From positions 4,765,001 to 4,829,000 of the forward strand of contig NZ_LT607750.1 of NCBI RefSeq assembly GCF_900090235.1: 64,000 nt of DNA. Reading direction: 5' to 3'. The notes below the pieces were generated by a model, which was given only the letters and a program-made list of their open reading frames with translations, did no database searches and had not been told where the DNA came from. The translations under genes and the position numbers were made by a program. Shown here one piece after another: positions 1 to 9,440 of this stretch (positions within the stretch are counted from its first letter, which is position 1; every line of letters begins with the position of its first letter). This DNA is from Micromonospora echinaurantiaca (GTDB lineage Bacteria > Actinomycetota > Actinomycetes > Mycobacteriales > Micromonosporaceae).

Positions 1-774
1 GCTCGGCCGCTCCGGGTCGAGCCGGGCCACCACCCCGCGCAGCGACTGGTTGGAGACGAACGCCAGCTCGCCCACCCGCCCGGTGTTCCACAGCGCCTCG
101 GTCCAGAACTCCCGGGAGGCATCCGGGAAAAGCGCCGCGGCGACGAGGGTGGCCACGGCGGCGGTGACGATCGACGTGACCGCCGCCCGCCAGCGGCGGG
201 TGACCAGCAGGTAGACGATGAAGATGCCCGGGGTCAGCTTGATCGCGGTGGCCAGGCCGATGCCCACTCCGGCCCACCGGCTGCCGCCGGGCAGCAGGCG
301 CAGCAGGTCGACCGCGACGAGGAAGAGCAGCAGCGTGTTGACCTGGCCGAAGTTGACCGTCTCGCGCATCGGCTCGTACGCGGCGACCAGGCAGAGCGCG
401 ACGGCCAGGGCGAACCAGCGGGTCCACCCGGCCCGGCGGGCGACCGGGTCGAGCAGCCAGAAGATCAACACGGCGCTGGTCAGCACGCTGAGGGTCACGC
501 TCACGGCGATCGCCGCGAGCCACGGCAGGTACGCCATCGGCAGCATGACCAGGGCGGCGAACGGCGGGTAGGTGAAGCCGTACTGGGTGCCCGGCTTGAG
601 GAAGTCGTAGATCTCGCCGCCGTCGTGCACCCACCAGGTGAGCGCGCCGTAGTAGACCTTCAGGTCGAAGAAGCCGTGCCGCACGGCGGCCACGGAGAGG
701 AAGGCGGTCACCGCGACGGCGAGCGCGAGCACGCCGACGACCTGCGCCGCCGTCCTTCTGGCACCCTGGGCCAC
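1..774 (-). CDS. GT87/DUF2029-type membrane glycosyltransferase, C-terminus cut by window edge
   Basis: The 258 visible codons encode a polytopic membrane protein. It opens with a hydrophobic segment and then a loop containing FFDLKVYYGALTWW, followed by YPPFAAL and NFGQVN. These resemble the acidic first loop and conserved motifs of polyprenyl-phosphate-mannose-dependent alpha-1,2-mannosyltransferases (GT87, PimE-like), which add mannose to lipid carriers on the outer face of the membrane. The GTG start at 774 is chosen because GGGAGG lies about 5 nt upstream. The gene is divergent from the GNAT gene at 810. The remainder lies beyond position 1, so family membership is fairly sure and the acceptor is unknown. 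Confidence 0.7.
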   Translation of the reverse strand, partial: MAQGARRTAAQVVGVLALAVAVTAFLSVAAVRHGFFDLKVYYGALTWWVHDGGEIYDFLKPGTQYGFTYPPFAALVMLPMAYLPWLAAIAVSVTLSVLTSAVLIFWLLDPVARRAGWTRWFALAVALCLVAAYEPMRETVNFGQVNTLLLFLVAVDLLRLLPGGSRWAGVGIGLATAIKLTPGIFIVYLLVTRRWRAAVTSIVTAAVATLVAAALFPDASREFWTEALWNTGRVGELAFVSNQSLRGVVARLDPERPS

Positions 775-809
775 CGTCGCCTCCCTCGCCCTGCGTAGGC
801 TTCCGTCCC

Positions 810-1391
810 ATGGCTCTCGGGTACGTCCGCCCGGCGCGTCCGGAGGACGCCGGCGAGATCGCACGCATCCAGCTCGCGACCTGGCGGGTCGCCTATCGCC
901 GGATCCTGCCCCGGCACGTGCTCGACAACCTGGACGAGGCGTGGCTCGCCCGGCGGTGGAGCGTCGCGGTGCAGGAGCCGCCGTCGCCCAGTCACCGGGT
1001 GCTGGTCGCCGTCGAACAGGCCGAGCAATCGTATCTGGTGGGGTTCGCCGCCTCCGGTCCGGCCGACGCCGAGGCGCTCGCCCCGGGCGAGCCGGCCGAG
1101 GCCCTCGGTGCGGACGTGGTGGCGGTCACCGACCTGCTGGTCGAGCCGCGCTGGGGCCGGCGGGGGCACGGCAGCCGGCTGCTCGCCGCGAGCGTGGACC
1201 TGTGGCGGGAGGACGGTTTCGCCCGGGCGGTGGCCTGGGCGTTCGACGGCGACGAGGCGACCCGGAAGTTCCTCACCAGCACCGGCTGGGAGGCCGACGG
1301 CGCCGCCCGCGCCCTCGACGTGGACGACATGCTCGTCCCCCAGCTCCGCCTGCACGTCGCCGTACCCACCGAGCCGGTCCCCGCCGACTGA
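810..1391 (+). CDS. GNAT-family N-acetyltransferase
   Basis: This 193-residue protein has a GNAT fold. The N-terminus (VRPARPEDAGEIARIQLATW) matches the family's first strand and helix. The acetyl-CoA pyrophosphate loop is RWGRRGHGSRLL at about residues 115-126, preceded by the strand VTDLLVE, and the end (RKFLTSTGWEADG) is the typical C-terminal region. It should transfer an acetyl group from acetyl-CoA to an amine; the substrate cannot be read. A TAGGCT box at 796-801 lies 8 nt before the ATG and there is no Shine-Dalgarno, so the mRNA may be leaderless. It converges on the ABC operon with 22 nt between stop codons. Confidence 0.8.
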   Translation: MALGYVRPARPEDAGEIARIQLATWRVAYRRILPRHVLDNLDEAWLARRWSVAVQEPPSPSHRVLVAVEQAEQSYLVGFAASGPADAEALAPGEPAEALGADVVAVTDLLVEPRWGRRGHGSRLLAASVDLWREDGFARAVAWAFDGDEATRKFLTSTGWEADGAARALDVDDMLVPQLRLHVAVPTEPVPAD

Positions 1392-1413
1392 CCCCCCCGT
1401 CCGGTGGCGGGGT

Positions 1414-2307
1414 TCAGCCCTTGTCGGAACCGTCGTTGGCGTCGCGGACGAAGTAGCGCTGGAACACCACGAAGATGATCGCGACCGGGATGGTGGCCAG
1501 CAGGGCGGCGCCGAGCTTGAGCGGGTACTGGCTGCCCTTGCCGAGCGAGCCGCTGACCAGGTCGGCCAGGCCGCGCGGCAGGGTGAACAGGTCCGGGTCC
1601 TGGACCGCCACCAGGCTGTGCGGGAACTCGTTCCAGGAGCCCTGGAACGACAGGATGGTCAGGGTGATCAGCGCCGGCTTCGCCATCGGCAGCACCACCG
1701 ACCAGAAGGTGCGGAAGACGCCCGCGCCGTCGATCCGGGCCGCCTCCTCGACGCTGACCGGGATCGACTCGAAGAACTGCTTCATGATGAACACGCCGGC
1801 CGCGTCGGCGAGCAGCGGCACGATCAGCCCGGCGTAGCTGTTGTAGATGCCGAGCTGGTTGAGCACCAGGAACTTCGGGATCAGCAGCACCACGCCGGGC
1901 ACCGCCAGCACCGCGACGACCGCGGCGAAGAGCCCGGCCCGGCCGCGGAACCGCAGCCGGGCCAGCGCGTAGCCGGCCAGCGAGTCGAAGAACACCCGGC
2001 CGGCCGTGACCAGCACGGTGACCAGCAGCGAGTTGCCCAGCCAGAGCGGGAAGTCGGTGCCGGCGAAGATCCGCTCGAAGCCGGCCAGCACCAGCGGGTC
2101 GGGGATCGGCGAGAGCGGGTCGGCCGCCGCGTTCGGCTCGGTCTTGAACGAGTTGCCGAGCTGGATCACGAACGGGTAGAGGAAGACCAGCCCGAAGAAG
2201 GCCAGCGTGGCGTACCCCAGGAAGCGGGAGACCAGGCCGCGGGGGTCGCGGCCGCGGCGCCGGTCGGGCGCCGCGGCCACCGGCGGGCGGTCGGTCAGCA
2301 CGGCCAT
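1414..2307 (-). CDS. Carbohydrate ABC transporter permease, MalG-like
   Basis: A 297-residue inner-membrane permease of a CUT1-type sugar importer with about six transmembrane segments. The cytoplasmic EAA loop, which docks the ATPase, reads EEAARIDGAGVFRTFWSVVLP, followed by MAKPAL. It is last in the order LacI, binding protein, MalF-like, MalG-like. Its ATG is one base from the stop of the upstream permease gene, with GGAAGGG about 7 nt before the start, so translation is probably coupled. No ATPase gene is nearby. Actinobacterial CUT1 systems commonly use a shared MsiK-type ATPase encoded elsewhere, which is the likely case here. Confidence 0.9.
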   Translation of the reverse strand: MAVLTDRPPVAAAPDRRRGRDPRGLVSRFLGYATLAFFGLVFLYPFVIQLGNSFKTEPNAAADPLSPIPDPLVLAGFERIFAGTDFPLWLGNSLLVTVLVTAGRVFFDSLAGYALARLRFRGRAGLFAAVVAVLAVPGVVLLIPKFLVLNQLGIYNSYAGLIVPLLADAAGVFIMKQFFESIPVSVEEAARIDGAGVFRTFWSVVLPMAKPALITLTILSFQGSWNEFPHSLVAVQDPDLFTLPRGLADLVSGSLGKGSQYPLKLGAALLATIPVAIIFVVFQRYFVRDANDGSDKG

Positions 2308-2308
2308 C

Positions 2309-3430
2309 TCACGACCCTTCCGGTACGCGTCGACGCCGCCAGCCCCGCCGCCGCCCGACCGGGTCGCGGTCGGCCATCGCCCGGCGCTGGATCAGGGTCA
2401 GCACGATGATGATCAGGAACAGCACGAACGAGATCGCGGCGCCGGAGCCGTAGTCGAAGTCCCGGAAGGCGGTGGTGTACGACAGGTACGCCGGGGTGAG
2501 CGTGGTCTTCGCCGGCTCGCCCTGGCTCATCACGTACACCTGGTCGAAGACCTGCCAGGAACCGATCAGGCCGAGGGTGAGCACCAGGAAGGTGGTCGGC
2601 CTGATCAGCGGCAGGGTGACGTGCCGGAACCGCTGCCAGCGGCCGGCGCCGTCGAGCGTGCTCGCCTCGTCCAGCGCCACCGGCACGTTCTGCAGGGCGG
2701 CGAGGAACATCAGCATGAAGGTGCCGGAGGTGGTCCAGACCACCAACGTGATGATCGACATCATCGCCACGCTCGGCCCGGAGAGCCAGTCCCACCAGGT
2801 CAGCCCGAACGGGCCGCCGCCGGTCAGCGCGGCCGGCGGGTCGTCCACGCCGACCGCTCCGAGCAGCAGGTGCAGCACGCCCCGGGAGTCGGCGAACCAT
2901 TGCGGCCCGTCGACGCCGACCAGGGCGAGCAGCCGGTTGACCGCGCCGGAGTTGGCGAACAGGAAGAGGAAGACCACGCTGATGGCGACCGAGCTGGTGA
3001 CCGAGGGGAAGTAGAAGGCGCTGCGGAAGAAGCCCTTGCCCTTGAGCATCCGGTTGTTGACCACCAGTGCGAGGCCGAGCGCGAGCGCGGTCTGTGCCGG
3101 CACCACGATCGCCACGTAGTAGAGGTTGTTCCGGATGCTGGTCATGAAGTCCCGGCGGTCCAGTCCGTCCTCGGTGAACAGCCGGGTGTAGTTCTCCGCC
3201 CCGACGAACGGCACCTGCCCGGTGAACGGGCTGCCCTGGCCGTTCCAGTCGGTGAGGCTGACCCAGAGCGCCATCAGGATCGGCAGCAGCAGGAACAGTC
3301 CGAGGATCACCACGACCGGCGCGACGAAGAGCCAGCCGGCCAGGTTCTCGTTGCCGCGGACGCCGGGCCCGCGCCGCCGGGGCGCGGCACCGCGTGTGGT
3401 GGCCGGGGCGGTCAGCGCCTCCGTTGCCAT
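2309..3430 (-). CDS. Carbohydrate ABC transporter permease, MalF-like
   Basis: A 373-residue membrane permease, partner of the downstream MalG-like subunit. An N-terminal cytoplasmic tail rich in Ala and Arg precedes the first membrane helix (VAPVVVILGLFLLLPILMA). The EAA loop is present in the form DEASTLDGAGRWQRFRHVTLP. The periplasmic loop after the third helix (about residues 170-210) is unusually long and Gly/Pro rich. It follows the binding-protein gene by 72 nt. The two permeases should form the heterodimeric channel; substrate choice lies with the binding protein. Confidence 0.9.
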   Translation of the reverse strand: MATEALTAPATTRGAAPRRRGPGVRGNENLAGWLFVAPVVVILGLFLLLPILMALWVSLTDWNGQGSPFTGQVPFVGAENYTRLFTEDGLDRRDFMTSIRNNLYYVAIVVPAQTALALGLALVVNNRMLKGKGFFRSAFYFPSVTSSVAISVVFLFLFANSGAVNRLLALVGVDGPQWFADSRGVLHLLLGAVGVDDPPAALTGGGPFGLTWWDWLSGPSVAMMSIITLVVWTTSGTFMLMFLAALQNVPVALDEASTLDGAGRWQRFRHVTLPLIRPTTFLVLTLGLIGSWQVFDQVYVMSQGEPAKTTLTPAYLSYTTAFRDFDYGSGAAISFVLFLIIIVLTLIQRRAMADRDPVGRRRGWRRRRVPEGS

Positions 3431-3502
3431 CTCCCCTCCCCTGGTGTGGAGGAGGTGCCGGGTCGGGCCCCCGGCGCGTCGCCGGAGGCCCGTCCGGTCA
3501 CC

Positions 3503-4750
3503 TCAGCCGCCGAGCGCCGCCTTGGCGTTCTTGTCGAAGTTCGCCAGGATCGTCTTCGGGTCGCCGTTGGCCAGGCCCTGCAGGCCGGCCTCCAGGTCCC
3601 GCAGGACGCTGTCCATCTTGGGGGCGTTCACCGGGCCCTGGGCGTACGCGGCGCCGTCGATGAACGGCTTGTCCGCCGGGAACGCGCCGGTGTACTGGTC
3701 GCGAACCGACTGCCGGGACGGCATCACGCCGAACGCGGTGGCGAAGGCCATCTGCTGCTCGCCGCTGGTCATCGCCTCGACGAACTTGATCGCCTGCTCC
3801 TTGTACCTGCTCTTGGCGGCGATGCCCCAGCACTGGGTGAAGGAGAGGGTGCCCTTGCCGTTCGGGCCGGCGGGCAGCTCGACGACCTTGTACTTCACGT
3901 TCGGGAAGTCGTTCTTCAGGGCGCCCTTGATCCAGTTGCCCTCGATGGTCATGACGGCCGCGCCCTTGCCGAACGCCTCCCCCGACCAGCCCGCGTCGAG
4001 CTGCTTCGGAAAACGCGCCAGGCCCTCGGCGACCAGGCTCTTGACGTACTGGAGGGCGGCCAGGTTCGCCGGGGTGTCGGCGGCGGGCTGCTTGCCGTCG
4101 GCGCTCATCAGCCAGCCGCCGTTCTGCACCAGGAACGCGCCGATCCGGTCCCGGGTGTCGCCGAGCGCCAGCGGCACCTGCCCCTTCGCCTTGATCTTCC
4201 GGGCGGTGGCGGTCAGCTGGTCCCAGCTGGTCGGCACGTCGGCGTCGGTCAGCCCGGCCTTGGCCCAGAGGTCCGTGTTGATCTGCAGCGCCAGGGTGGA
4301 GAAGTCCTTCGGCGCGCAGTAGAGCTTGCCGTCGTAGGTGAACGTGCTGCGCAGGCTCTGGTAGAAGTCGTCGGTGTTGCTGATCTTGTCGCCGTACGGC
4401 TCCAGGGCGCCGACGCTGGCGTAGTCAGCGAACCGGGCGGCGTCGACGTAGAAGACGTCCGGCGGGGTGCCGCCGGCGAGCGCCTGGCCGAGCTGCTGAG
4501 TGAGGTCCTGCGCGGGGGTGACGGTGGCGTTGTTGCCCGAGCTGGCGGCCCACTTCGCCGCCGCGTCCTGCACGGCCTTGGTCTCGGCGTCGCCCGAGGA
4601 GCCGATCAGGATCTGCAGGTTGGCCGGGCCGCTGGACTGGGCGGTGTCACCGGAGTTGTCGTCGAAGCCGCTGCCGCAGGCGGTGGTGCCGAGCAGGGCG
4701 ACGGCGGCGAGGCCGGCCACCGCCGCCCGGGTGAGGGATCGGTATGCCAT
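3503..4750 (-). CDS. Sugar ABC transporter substrate-binding lipoprotein
   Basis: 415 residues from the ATG at 4750, chosen because AGGAG lies 7 nt upstream and it gives a clean lipoprotein signal (Arg, hydrophobic core, then TTAC with Cys25). A longer in-frame start at 4780 overlaps the LacI stop as ATGA but has no ribosome site. The mature part looks like an SBP type-1 protein (extracellular solute-binding family 1): WAASSGNNATVTPAQDLTQQ, PPDVFYVDAARFADY, and MTIEGNWIKGALK near the hinge. It should be anchored outside the membrane and deliver an oligosaccharide to the two permeases. The sugar cannot be deduced, although the divergent debranching-type hydrolase suggests an alpha-glucan-like one. 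Confidence 0.88.
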   Translation of the reverse strand: MAYRSLTRAAVAGLAAVALLGTTACGSGFDDNSGDTAQSSGPANLQILIGSSGDAETKAVQDAAAKWAASSGNNATVTPAQDLTQQLGQALAGGTPPDVFYVDAARFADYASVGALEPYGDKISNTDDFYQSLRSTFTYDGKLYCAPKDFSTLALQINTDLWAKAGLTDADVPTSWDQLTATARKIKAKGQVPLALGDTRDRIGAFLVQNGGWLMSADGKQPAADTPANLAALQYVKSLVAEGLARFPKQLDAGWSGEAFGKGAAVMTIEGNWIKGALKNDFPNVKYKVVELPAGPNGKGTLSFTQCWGIAAKSRYKEQAIKFVEAMTSGEQQMAFATAFGVMPSRQSVRDQYTGAFPADKPFIDGAAYAQGPVNAPKMDSVLRDLEAGLQGLANGDPKTILANFDKNAKAALGG

Positions 4751-4776
4751 CGGATTCTCCTGGTGGGGGATGGGGG

Positions 4777-5769
4777 TCATGCGGTGTGTCGGGGCACCAG
4801 CGCGGGCTGGAGCAGCACGTGGTCGGTGGTCCGGTGGGTGCCGTCGAGCACCGCGGTGAGCAACTCGACGCAGCGGGCGGCCGCCTCGCCCAGCGGTTGA
4901 CTGACGCTGGTCAGCCCCACGGCGGCGGCCACCGGGGTGTCGTCGAAGCCGATCACGGCGACGGCGGGATCGGCGGCGCGGGCAACCTGGAGGGCGCCCA
5001 GGGCGAGGGAGTCGCTGGCGCAGATCACGGCGGTCGGCGGTTCGGCGGTGGCGAGCAGTTCGCGCATCAGCCGCTCGCCCTCGGCGATGCCGTCCTCGGT
5101 CTCCCGGTGCCAGCCGGACGGCTCGATGCCGGCCGCCCGCATCGCCTGTGACCAGCCCGAACGCCGGTCGTCACCGACACCGGAGCCGGTCGGCCAGCCG
5201 AGGAAGCCGATCCGGCGGTGGCCGCGGGCCAACAGGTGGCGGGTGGCCTCGGCGGTGCCGGCGGCACCGTCCACGTCGACCCAGGGGTGCGCCTCGGGGG
5301 TGTCCCAGGGGCGGCCGAAGGTCACGAACGGCACCCCCCGCGCGGCAAGCCAGGCCGTCCGCGGGTCGCCGTGGTGGGTGCCGGTCAGCACGAAACCGTC
5401 GAGGTCGTACGCGCTGAGCAGGTCGTCGTACGCGGCGATCTCCCGCTCGACGTCGGCGGCGGTGTAGAGCATGGTGCGGTAGCCGGCCGCCTCGGCGGCC
5501 TCGGTGAGCCCGTGCAGGAACCGGTCGAGCACCGAGCCGTTGATCCCGTCCCGGGTCGGTTCGATCCGCACCGCGATCAGTCGGGACCGGCCGGTGCGCA
5601 TCTGCCGGGCGGCCTGGTTGGCCCGGTAGCCGAGGGCGTCGATCGCCTCCTGCACCCGCGCCCGGGTCTCCTCCCGCACGATGTGCGGGGCATTGATCAC
5701 ATTGGAGACGGTCTGGCGGCTGACGCGGGCATGCCGGGCCACCGTCGCGATGGTCACCTTTTCAGCCAC
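4777..5769 (-). CDS. LacI-family transcriptional regulator of the sugar operon
   Basis: 330 residues from the GTG at 5769. An earlier in-frame extension reaching 6849 is antisense to the hydrolase and rejected. The first 60 residues are a LacI HTH and hinge (TIATVARHARVSRQTVSNVI, then GYRANQAARQMRTG). The rest is a periplasmic-binding-protein-like sugar-sensing domain ending in the typical SVSQPLGEAAARCVELL. The gene is the first of the importer operon, so it is probably autoregulated. A perfect inverted repeat at 5787-5830, just upstream, is the obvious operator. Confidence 0.9.
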   Translation of the reverse strand: MAEKVTIATVARHARVSRQTVSNVINAPHIVREETRARVQEAIDALGYRANQAARQMRTGRSRLIAVRIEPTRDGINGSVLDRFLHGLTEAAEAAGYRTMLYTAADVEREIAAYDDLLSAYDLDGFVLTGTHHGDPRTAWLAARGVPFVTFGRPWDTPEAHPWVDVDGAAGTAEATRHLLARGHRRIGFLGWPTGSGVGDDRRSGWSQAMRAAGIEPSGWHRETEDGIAEGERLMRELLATAEPPTAVICASDSLALGALQVARAADPAVAVIGFDDTPVAAAVGLTSVSQPLGEAAARCVELLTAVLDGTHRTTDHVLLQPALVPRHTA

Positions 5770-5786
5770 TTGATCCCTCTCGCCGT

Positions 5787-5830
5787 CTTGAACGATCCAA
5801 ATTAGATACGGCAGGATTGGATCGTTCAAG
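5787..5830. promoter_or_regulatory. Divergent operator: perfect 14-bp inverted repeat
   Basis: The arms CTTGAACGATCCAA (5787-5800) and TTGGATCGTTCAAG (5817-5830) are exact reverse complements separated by 16 bp. Each arm is also a rough TTGrA-CG-TyCAA half-palindrome of the kind LacI regulators bind. The element lies between the LacI start and the divergent hydrolase, so one repressor could control both units, perhaps by binding both arms. Confidence 0.65.
5801..5829 (-). promoter_or_regulatory. Candidate promoter of the LacI/ABC operon
   Basis: On the minus strand TTGAAC (5829-5824) and TCTAAT (5806-5801) are separated by exactly 17 bp, giving a plausible housekeeping-type promoter. One operator arm covers the -35 box and the other covers the expected start site near 5794, which fits repression by occlusion. 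Confidence 0.4.
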
Positions 5831-5914
5831 TTGCTGGAATGTTTCGCACTTTGCACCGCCTGGGGACCGCCTGTCAAGAGACCGGTCCGCCCGAGAAGGA
5901 TCTGGAGCCCCACC

Positions 5915-8023
5915 GTGACCGAACGCCACCTGCAACCCCTGCTGCACGACCTGGTCGGGGCGGTGCACGCCCCCACCAGCGCGCTGGGGGACGCGGCCGG
6001 GCAGATCCGCCCGGTCGGTGTCCAGGGGGTCTTCCACGCCGACGCCCGGGTGCTCTCCCGTGCCGAGCTGCGGGTCGACGACCGCGAGCCGGAAGGGCTG
6101 GCCCGGGGCGCGGCCGGGCCGCACGGCGTGCGCTTCGTGACCCTGGCTCGCTGGCTCGGCGACCCCACCCCCGACCCGACCGTCCGGATCGACCGCACCC
6201 GCCGGCTCGAACCGGGCGGGCTCACCGAGGAAATCCGGGTCGTCTCCACCGCGTCCACGCCGGTCCGGGCCACGGTCAGCGTGCGGCTGGCGTGCGACCT
6301 GGCACCGATCGAGGTGGTCAAGTCCGGCGACGCCACCCCGGCGCTGCCGGCCCGGGCCGCAGGGCCGGGCGAGCTGACCTGGACGGCCGACGGGACGGTG
6401 GTCACCGTCACCGGCACCGACGCCGAGGTGCGCGCCGAGCCGGCCGAGACGCCCCGGCTCGCCTGGCCGGTCGAACTGGCGCCCGGCGCCGAGGTCACGT
6501 TGCGCTGGCGGCTACGGGTCACCGACTCCCGGGCGGCCGTGGTCAGCCCGCCGGCCGAGGTCGGCTGGGCACATCCGCGGGTCGACGCCGACGACCGGCG
6601 GCTGGTGCGGCTGCTCGACCGGGCGCTGGACGACCTGCGCGGGCTGCGGCTGGCCGACGCCGCCGCCCCGGCGGACGAGTTCCTCGGCGCCGGCGTGCCC
6701 TGGTTCCTCACCTTGTTCGGGCGGGACAGCCTCTGGGCCGCCCGGATGATGCTGCCGCTCGGCACCGACCTGGCCGCCGGCACGCTGCGGGTGCTGGCCC
6801 GCCGGCAGGGCACCCGGGTCGACCCGGCCACCGGCGAGGCCCCCGGCAAGATCCTGCACGAGCTGCGCCGGCACGAGATCGCCTTCGCCGGCGCCGGGCT
6901 GCGGCTGCCGCCGGCGTACTACGGCACCGTGGACGCCACCATGCTCTGGGTCAACCTGCTGCACGACGCCTGGCGCTGGGGGCTGCCCGCCGACCAGGTC
7001 GAGCCGCTGCTGCCGCCGCTGGAGGCGGCGCTGGGCTGGCTCGGCGAACACGCCGACGCCGACGGCGACGGCCTGATCGAGTACGTCGACACCACCGGGC
7101 ACGGGCTGTCCAACCAGGGCTGGAAGGACTCCGGCGACGCGGTCCGGTTCCGCGACGGCCGGCTCGCGACCGCGCCGATCGTGCTGGCCGAGGTGCAGGG
7201 GTACGCGTACCAGGCCGCGGTCAACGCCGCCGACCTGCTGGACGCCTTCGGCCGCCCCGCCGCGGACCGCTGGCGCGGCTACGCCGACCGGCTCGCCCGG
7301 CGGTTCCGCGCCGCGTTCTGGGTCGACGGCCGCCACGGGCCGCAGCCGGCGCTCGCCCTGGACCGGGACAAGCGCCCGGTCGACTCGCTGACCAGCAACA
7401 TCGGCCACCTGCTCGGCACCGGCCTGCTCACCGGCGACGAGGAGGCGCAGGTGGCCCGGCTGCTCGGCACCGAGGCGATGGCCGGCGGGTTCGGGCTGCG
7501 CACAATGTCGAGCGACGACGCCGGGTTCAGCCCGCTGTCGTACCACTGCGGGTCGATCTGGACCCACGACACCGCAATCGTGCTCGCCGGGCTGGCCCGG
7601 GCCGGGTTCCACGACACCGCGCTCGGCCTGGCCGACGGGCTGCTGGCCGCCGCCGAGGCGTTCGACTACCGGCTGCCCGAGCTGTACGGCGGCGACGACC
7701 GGTCGGTGCTCGGCCGGCCGGTGCCGTACCCGGCGGCGTGCCGGCCGCAGGCCTGGTCGGCGGCGGGGGCGGTGCTGCTGCTCCAGGCCGCCGCCGGACT
7801 CTACCCGGACGTGCCGGCCGGCCGGGTCACGGTGGCCCCGCTGGCCGGTCTGGGTGGGATCGCGGCCGAGGGCCTGCGGATCGCCGGCGCACCGGTCGCC
7901 GTCACCGTGGACCGGGCCGGCCACGCCACGGTGACCGGCCTGCCGTCCAGCCTGGCCATCGAGACGCCGACCCGCCCGGCGGTGCCCGCCCAGCGGCCCG
8001 CCGGCGCCCCGATCCCCCGCTGA
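5915..8023 (+). CDS. Glycogen-debranching-type glycoside hydrolase (GDE N-terminal domain plus (alpha/alpha)6 barrel)
   Basis: 702 residues from the GTG at 5915 (GGAG about 8 nt upstream). Residues 1-210 form a beta-rich N-terminal domain of the glycogen-debranching type (VQGVFHADARVLSRAEL). The rest is an (alpha/alpha)6 barrel related to amylo-alpha-1,6-glucosidases: FGRDSLWAAR near residue 268, NQGWKDSGDAVRF near 399, SIWTHDTAI near 542 and QAWSAAGAVLLL near 610. No signal peptide is seen, so it should act in the cytoplasm on the sugar brought in by the neighbouring importer. It is transcribed away from the LacI gene across the shared operator. The exact bond cleaved is not deducible. Confidence 0.82.
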   Translation: MTERHLQPLLHDLVGAVHAPTSALGDAAGQIRPVGVQGVFHADARVLSRAELRVDDREPEGLARGAAGPHGVRFVTLARWLGDPTPDPTVRIDRTRRLEPGGLTEEIRVVSTASTPVRATVSVRLACDLAPIEVVKSGDATPALPARAAGPGELTWTADGTVVTVTGTDAEVRAEPAETPRLAWPVELAPGAEVTLRWRLRVTDSRAAVVSPPAEVGWAHPRVDADDRRLVRLLDRALDDLRGLRLADAAAPADEFLGAGVPWFLTLFGRDSLWAARMMLPLGTDLAAGTLRVLARRQGTRVDPATGEAPGKILHELRRHEIAFAGAGLRLPPAYYGTVDATMLWVNLLHDAWRWGLPADQVEPLLPPLEAALGWLGEHADADGDGLIEYVDTTGHGLSNQGWKDSGDAVRFRDGRLATAPIVLAEVQGYAYQAAVNAADLLDAFGRPAADRWRGYADRLARRFRAAFWVDGRHGPQPALALDRDKRPVDSLTSNIGHLLGTGLLTGDEEAQVARLLGTEAMAGGFGLRTMSSDDAGFSPLSYHCGSIWTHDTAIVLAGLARAGFHDTALGLADGLLAAAEAFDYRLPELYGGDDRSVLGRPVPYPAACRPQAWSAAGAVLLLQAAAGLYPDVPAGRVTVAPLAGLGGIAAEGLRIAGAPVAVTVDRAGHATVTGLPSSLAIETPTRPAVPAQRPAGAPIPR

Positions 8024-8037
8024 GGGCCGCAGCCGTC

Positions 8038-8070
8038 CCGGCCGGCGGCGGCGACCCCACCGCCGGCCGG
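8038..8070. terminator. Bidirectional hairpin between convergent genes
   Basis: CCGGCCGGCGG (8038-8048) and CCGCCGGCCGG (8060-8070) pair perfectly over 11 bp with an 11-nt loop. The hairpin sits between the stop codons of two converging genes. No T-tract follows in either direction, as is common in high-GC actinobacteria. Confidence 0.6.
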
Positions 8071-8076
8071 CGCGGT

Positions 8077-8550
8077 TCAGCCTGCGGCCGGAGCCAGTTC
8101 GGCGACCAGTTCGTCGTCCTCCATCGCCCCGGTGGGCCGGAAGCCGAGCGCCGTGTAGAGGCGAGCCGCGTCGGTGTTGTCGGGGTGGTACGAGAGCCGC
8201 ACCGGCTCGCCCTGGGCGGCCAGCCAGCCGGCGAGGGTGGCCACGGCGGCGCGACCGACACCCCGGCCCTGCTCGGCGGCGTCGATGACCATGCCGCCGA
8301 TCCAGCGGGAGCCGTCGTCGTCGACCCCCCACATGACGTGCCCGACCACCGTTTCGTCCGCGTACACGGCGAGCGAGGTCCACACCTCGGAACGCATGGT
8401 CAGCAGCAGGTAGCGGGCCGCCAGCGCGGGCACCCACTCCCGCTGGTCGTCCCGGGGGGCGACGTCGGCCACCGCCCGCCAGTTGTCGTCGTCCACCGGC
8501 CGCAGGGTGACCTGGCGCCCGGCCCGGTCCCGTTCTCCCGAATCGATCAC
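8077..8550 (-). CDS. GNAT-family N-acetyltransferase
   Basis: 157 residues from the GTG at 8550. It begins with TLRPVDDDNWRAVADV and has the acetyl-CoA loop EQGRGVGRAAV at about residues 100-110, then SYHPDNTDAARLYTALGF, a typical GNAT C-terminal half. The insert VVGHVMWGVDDDGSRWIGG is the central strand region of the family. It lies 41 nt downstream of dapB on the same strand and could be cotranscribed with it. The substrate is unknown; small-molecule or peptide amine acetylation is the family role. Confidence 0.8.
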   Translation of the reverse strand: MIDSGERDRAGRQVTLRPVDDDNWRAVADVAPRDDQREWVPALAARYLLLTMRSEVWTSLAVYADETVVGHVMWGVDDDGSRWIGGMVIDAAEQGRGVGRAAVATLAGWLAAQGEPVRLSYHPDNTDAARLYTALGFRPTGAMEDDELVAELAPAAG

Positions 8551-8591
8551 CGGGGCAGCGTAGGGGCCGGCCGGGGACCGGGCCAGCGATT

Positions 8592-9395
<804 letters not shown>

Positions 9396-9440
9396 TCACC
9401 CCGCGGGTGGGCCAGCGTCCCATCGGCGTCCGATCCGACC

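Noticed and set aside
4751..4780. Upstream ATG at 4780 as start of the binding protein, overlapping the LacI stop as ATGA
   Set aside because: It would put ten residues before the lipoprotein signal and has no ribosome site, while the ATG at 4750 has AGGAG.
2207..4900. An 897-codon plus-strand open frame
   Set aside because: Antisense to the sugar permease and binding-protein genes, which carry clear motifs; its own sequence is low complexity.
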